Below are positions 62,389 through 64,000 of a stretch of DNA of 64,000 nucleotides, in pieces. The notes below the pieces were generated by a model. That model was given only the letters and a program-made list of their open reading frames with translations, made no database searches and was not told the origin of the DNA. Within the stretch, counting starts at the first letter, position 1, and each line of letters opens with the position of its first letter. The DNA lies in NCBI RefSeq assembly GCF_014195445.1, contig NZ_JACIBT010000004.1:40692-104691 (forward strand), in the 5' to 3' direction. Origin of the DNA: Garicola koreensis (lineage in GTDB: Bacteria; Actinomycetota; Actinomycetes; Actinomycetales; Micrococcaceae). Both the position numbers and the translations under genes were made by a program.

Positions 62389-62904
62389 ATGTCACAGCCA
62401 AATGAGGGTGGACAGCCGTTCGAAGACGAGCCGCAGGCACGTCCACCGCAGAACGAACCATATCCGAGCCCTGCGGGGCAACCTCCTCACCAGGGGTATG
62501 CGCCTCCGCCGGGGCAGCAGCCATCACCCCAGGGAGACCCCGCACCTGCGGGTCAGCCGGGGGCAGCAGGCCCGCAGCCGATGACGGCCGGTGAGGAGCA
62601 GGGCTGGGGTGTAGGCATCCACCTGGGGGGCCTGGTGGTTTCCTGGTTGGCCCCGCTGGTCATCTGGCTGGTGTGCCGCGAGCGCAGCCAGGCCCTGGAC
62701 CAACACGGCAAAGAAGCGCTGAACTTCCAGATCACACTGTTCATCGCCTACGTCGTCGGCGGTATACTCACGATCGTTCTGGTGGGCTTCCTGATCATCT
62801 TCGCGGCCTGGATATGTGCCCTCATCTTCGGCATCATGGGCGCCATCGCGGCGTACAACCGGCAACCGTACCGCTACCCGCTGTCGATCCGCCTGATCAA
62901 ATAG
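62389..62904 (+). CDS. DUF4870 (Tic20-like) membrane protein
   Basis: 171 residues. A Pro/Gln/Gly-rich cytoplasmic N-terminus of about 65 residues is followed by the DUF4870 domain: GVGIHLGGLVVSWLAPLVIWLV, QALDQHGKEALNFQITLFIAYVVGGILTIVLVGFLIIFAAWICALIFGIMGAIAAYNRQPYRYP. Four membrane helices. Function unknown. It starts nine bases after the aminotransferase stop, so it may be cotranscribed. Confidence 0.9.
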   Translation: MSQPNEGGQPFEDEPQARPPQNEPYPSPAGQPPHQGYAPPPGQQPSPQGDPAPAGQPGAAGPQPMTAGEEQGWGVGIHLGGLVVSWLAPLVIWLVCRERSQALDQHGKEALNFQITLFIAYVVGGILTIVLVGFLIIFAAWICALIFGIMGAIAAYNRQPYRYPLSIRLIK

Positions 62905-63012
62905 CGCGCGGGGCACCTTCCCTCCCGACGCCCCAGTCTCGCCATGGGACGTGGGCACGCCGCGCTGTCTCGAAATCTCCCCAGCACCTCAGTGTGGCCT
63001 ATGCTGGTGAGA

Positions 63013-63139
63013 CCGGCCAGCACTGGTGGCTAGGGTTCCGTCGGCATCTTGAGGTGTCGGGTCTGGTTCGAGCGCCACGGTATGCCGCCTGCGGGCGGTG
63101 TTGATCTTACGGGATAGAAACCTTCAGGAGTGGTGTCGG
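63013..63139 (+). ncRNA. ykkC-class riboswitch upstream of an MFS transporter
   Basis: The 5' half carries two hallmark segments of the ykkC aptamer: CTAGGGTTCCG (63030-63040) and GGGTCTGGTTCGAGCGCCAC (63059-63078). A GC hairpin (GCCGCCTGCGGGCGGT) and ACGGGATAGAAACC...CAGGAG (63109-63130) follow, in the place of the usual GGGA(T/C)AAAAGCCCGGGAG. P1 can pair CCG and CACT (63013-63024) with AGTG and CGG (63129-63139). Members of this class sense guanidine, ppGpp, PRPP or nucleotides depending on subtype. The 3' half is divergent, so I do not assign the ligand; guanidine is the first guess upstream of a transporter. Confidence 0.72.
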
Positions 63140-63166
63140 CGTCCTTTGACGCCCACTTCCTGGAGG
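63125..63166 (+). promoter_or_regulatory. Expression platform hairpin and Shine-Dalgarno of the riboswitch
   Basis: GGCGTC (63138-63143) pairs with GACGCC (63148-63153). CAGGA-GTGG (63125-63133) can pair with CCAC-TTCCTG (63153-63162), whose end touches the GGAGG ribosome site (63162-63166). The 5' arm is shared with aptamer P1 and its conserved 3' segment, so the two folds exclude each other: ligand binding would free the ribosome site. Inference from pairing by eye. Confidence 0.5.
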
Positions 63167-63173
63167 TCTTTCC

Positions 63174-64000
63174 TTGTCCCGTTCCTCGTCTGATTCTGCT
63201 TCTTACTTCGGCCGGCTGGTGTATTCATTGGCGGTCAGCATTGGTGTGAGCTTCGGGGCGATCCTGTTCGGCACCTCGGTGCTGATTACCTCCACGGCTG
63301 CCGGTGCTGTGTACTCATTGTCCCTGCTGTCTGCTGCCTTCTCCGGGTCTGTGCTGACCGGAGCAGCATTGGCGATCCCGGTGGGCCGCTACGCAGATCG
63401 TCACGGGATCCGCGGACTTACCGCCCTGGGCGGGGTGCTGGTGATGCTGGGGTTCTGCGGATTCGGACTCAGCACCACACCCTGGCAGCTGTTGGGTTCC
63501 TGGTGGCTGCTGGTCGGCCCCGGCAGTGCGATGGTTCTCTTCGATCCGGGCTTCATTGCCCTGCAGCAGTGGTTCACCAGGCAGGCCCGCAACCGCGCAG
63601 CCGGGACCCTGACGCTGATCACCGGCCTGGCCGGACCTATCTTCATCCCCTCGACGACGTTTCTGGTCGAGGGGTACGGCTGGAGGGTCACCGCAGCAGT
63701 ACTGGGGCTGCTGGTGCTGGCCACCACCACACTTGCCTCAGCGTGGGCCCTGCGCGTCGCCCCCGCACCTGCGACAATCGCTCCCGCCCTGGAGACCGAG
63801 GAAATCGCGGTCGCTGACGGCCGCGGCCTGCCGGCTGGTTTTCTTCCGCTGACCATAGCCGTGGTCTGCACCATGGCAGTCTTGGAATCGTTCAACGTCC
63901 ACCGCATCGCTCGCTTCGAAAGCTCCGGATTCGACCCGACCATGCTCGCCTGGTGGGCCGCTGCGGTGGGGCTGCTGAGCCTTCCAGCACGGTTCTTGCT
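63174..64000 (+). CDS. MFS transporter (partial, cut by the right edge)
   Basis: TTG 63174 is seven bases after GGAGG. The frame stays open to the window end (275 codons) and encodes MSRSSSDSASYFGRLVYSLAVSIG, several membrane spans, the MFS loop motif GRYADRHGIRGLTALGG, and a sixth-span region before a cytoplasmic loop (about residues 195-220). Seven to eight of the expected 12 spans are present. It belongs to the general MFS-1 group, and cargo is unknown. Control by a ykkC-class riboswitch suggests export of the riboswitch ligand or of a related toxic metabolite. Confidence 0.85.
   Translation, partial: MSRSSSDSASYFGRLVYSLAVSIGVSFGAILFGTSVLITSTAAGAVYSLSLLSAAFSGSVLTGAALAIPVGRYADRHGIRGLTALGGVLVMLGFCGFGLSTTPWQLLGSWWLLVGPGSAMVLFDPGFIALQQWFTRQARNRAAGTLTLITGLAGPIFIPSTTFLVEGYGWRVTAAVLGLLVLATTTLASAWALRVAPAPATIAPALETEEIAVADGRGLPAGFLPLTIAVVCTMAVLESFNVHRIARFESSGFDPTMLAWWAAAVGLLSLPARFL

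Noticed and set aside
1..64000. CRISPR array
   Set aside because: No regularly spaced repeats with unique spacers and no cas genes were found.

Overview
The window is high-GC actinobacterial DNA. Gene content and style (purS-purQ-purL, dnaX-recR, lysC with an internal beta-subunit start, GTG/TTG starts, many acidic proteins, an ectoine-type uptake system) suggest a halotolerant member of the Micrococcaceae such as Nesterenkonia. That assignment is inference; no marker here fixes the genus.

Layout. 1-8.5 kb: start of a leftward gene behind a PaaR-like operator, an Lrp/AsnC regulator, a branched-chain 2-oxoacid dehydrogenase E1a-E1b-E2 operon, a VapBC-type module, and a thiolase / enoyl-CoA hydratase / hydroxyacyl-CoA dehydrogenase operon behind a second PaaR-like operator. 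9.2-13.4 kb: accessory stretch with a complete IS21-family element, a small membrane protein and a secreted phospholipase A2 gene broken (or switched) at a run of nine C. 13.5-32.7 kb: a large aromatic catabolic region. It holds a homoprotocatechuate meta-cleavage operon (hpaG-gntR-hpaE-hpaD-hpaH-hpaI plus a flavin ring hydroxylase), an aromatic-amine module (permease, aldehyde dehydrogenase, small membrane protein, copper amine oxidase, divergent TetR), and an MHS transporter plus TrpXYZ-like ABC transporter behind a perfect PaaR-like operator. 32.7-39.2 kb: FAD/NAD(P)-binding protein, tRNA-Ser(GCT), an NmrA-like protein, two decayed gene scraps, and a CapA/ATP-grasp gene interrupted by one in-frame amber codon. 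39.3-62.9 kb: acyltransferase, dnaX, recR, ehuBCDA, lysC, an F420-type NADP oxidoreductase, purSQL, an Fpg/Nei glycosylase, a two-component system with an ABC-2 exporter, and an aromatic amino-acid monooxygenase / amidase / class V aminotransferase operon. Right edge: a ykkC-class riboswitch in front of an MFS transporter cut by the window end.

How it fits together. Several loci point to one physiology, growth on aromatic amino acids and their amines. Amine oxidase and aldehyde dehydrogenase would turn tyramine-type amines into arylacetates. The flavin hydroxylase and Hpa enzymes would open the ring of 4-hydroxyphenylacetate through homoprotocatechuate. The TMO-like flavoenzyme and C-N hydrolase could make phenylacetate or indoleacetate from amino acids through the amide. 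The thiolase operon and the MHS/ABC transport operon share a PaaR-like operator with the leftward gene at the edge, a probable paa operon. The best candidates for something undescribed are the riboswitch with a divergent 3' half, the C9-disrupted phospholipase A2, the CapA/ATP-grasp fusion with an amber codon inside a 19-bp repeat, the FAH-RraA fusion, and the Cys-tailed amine oxidase overlapping a Met/His-rich membrane protein.
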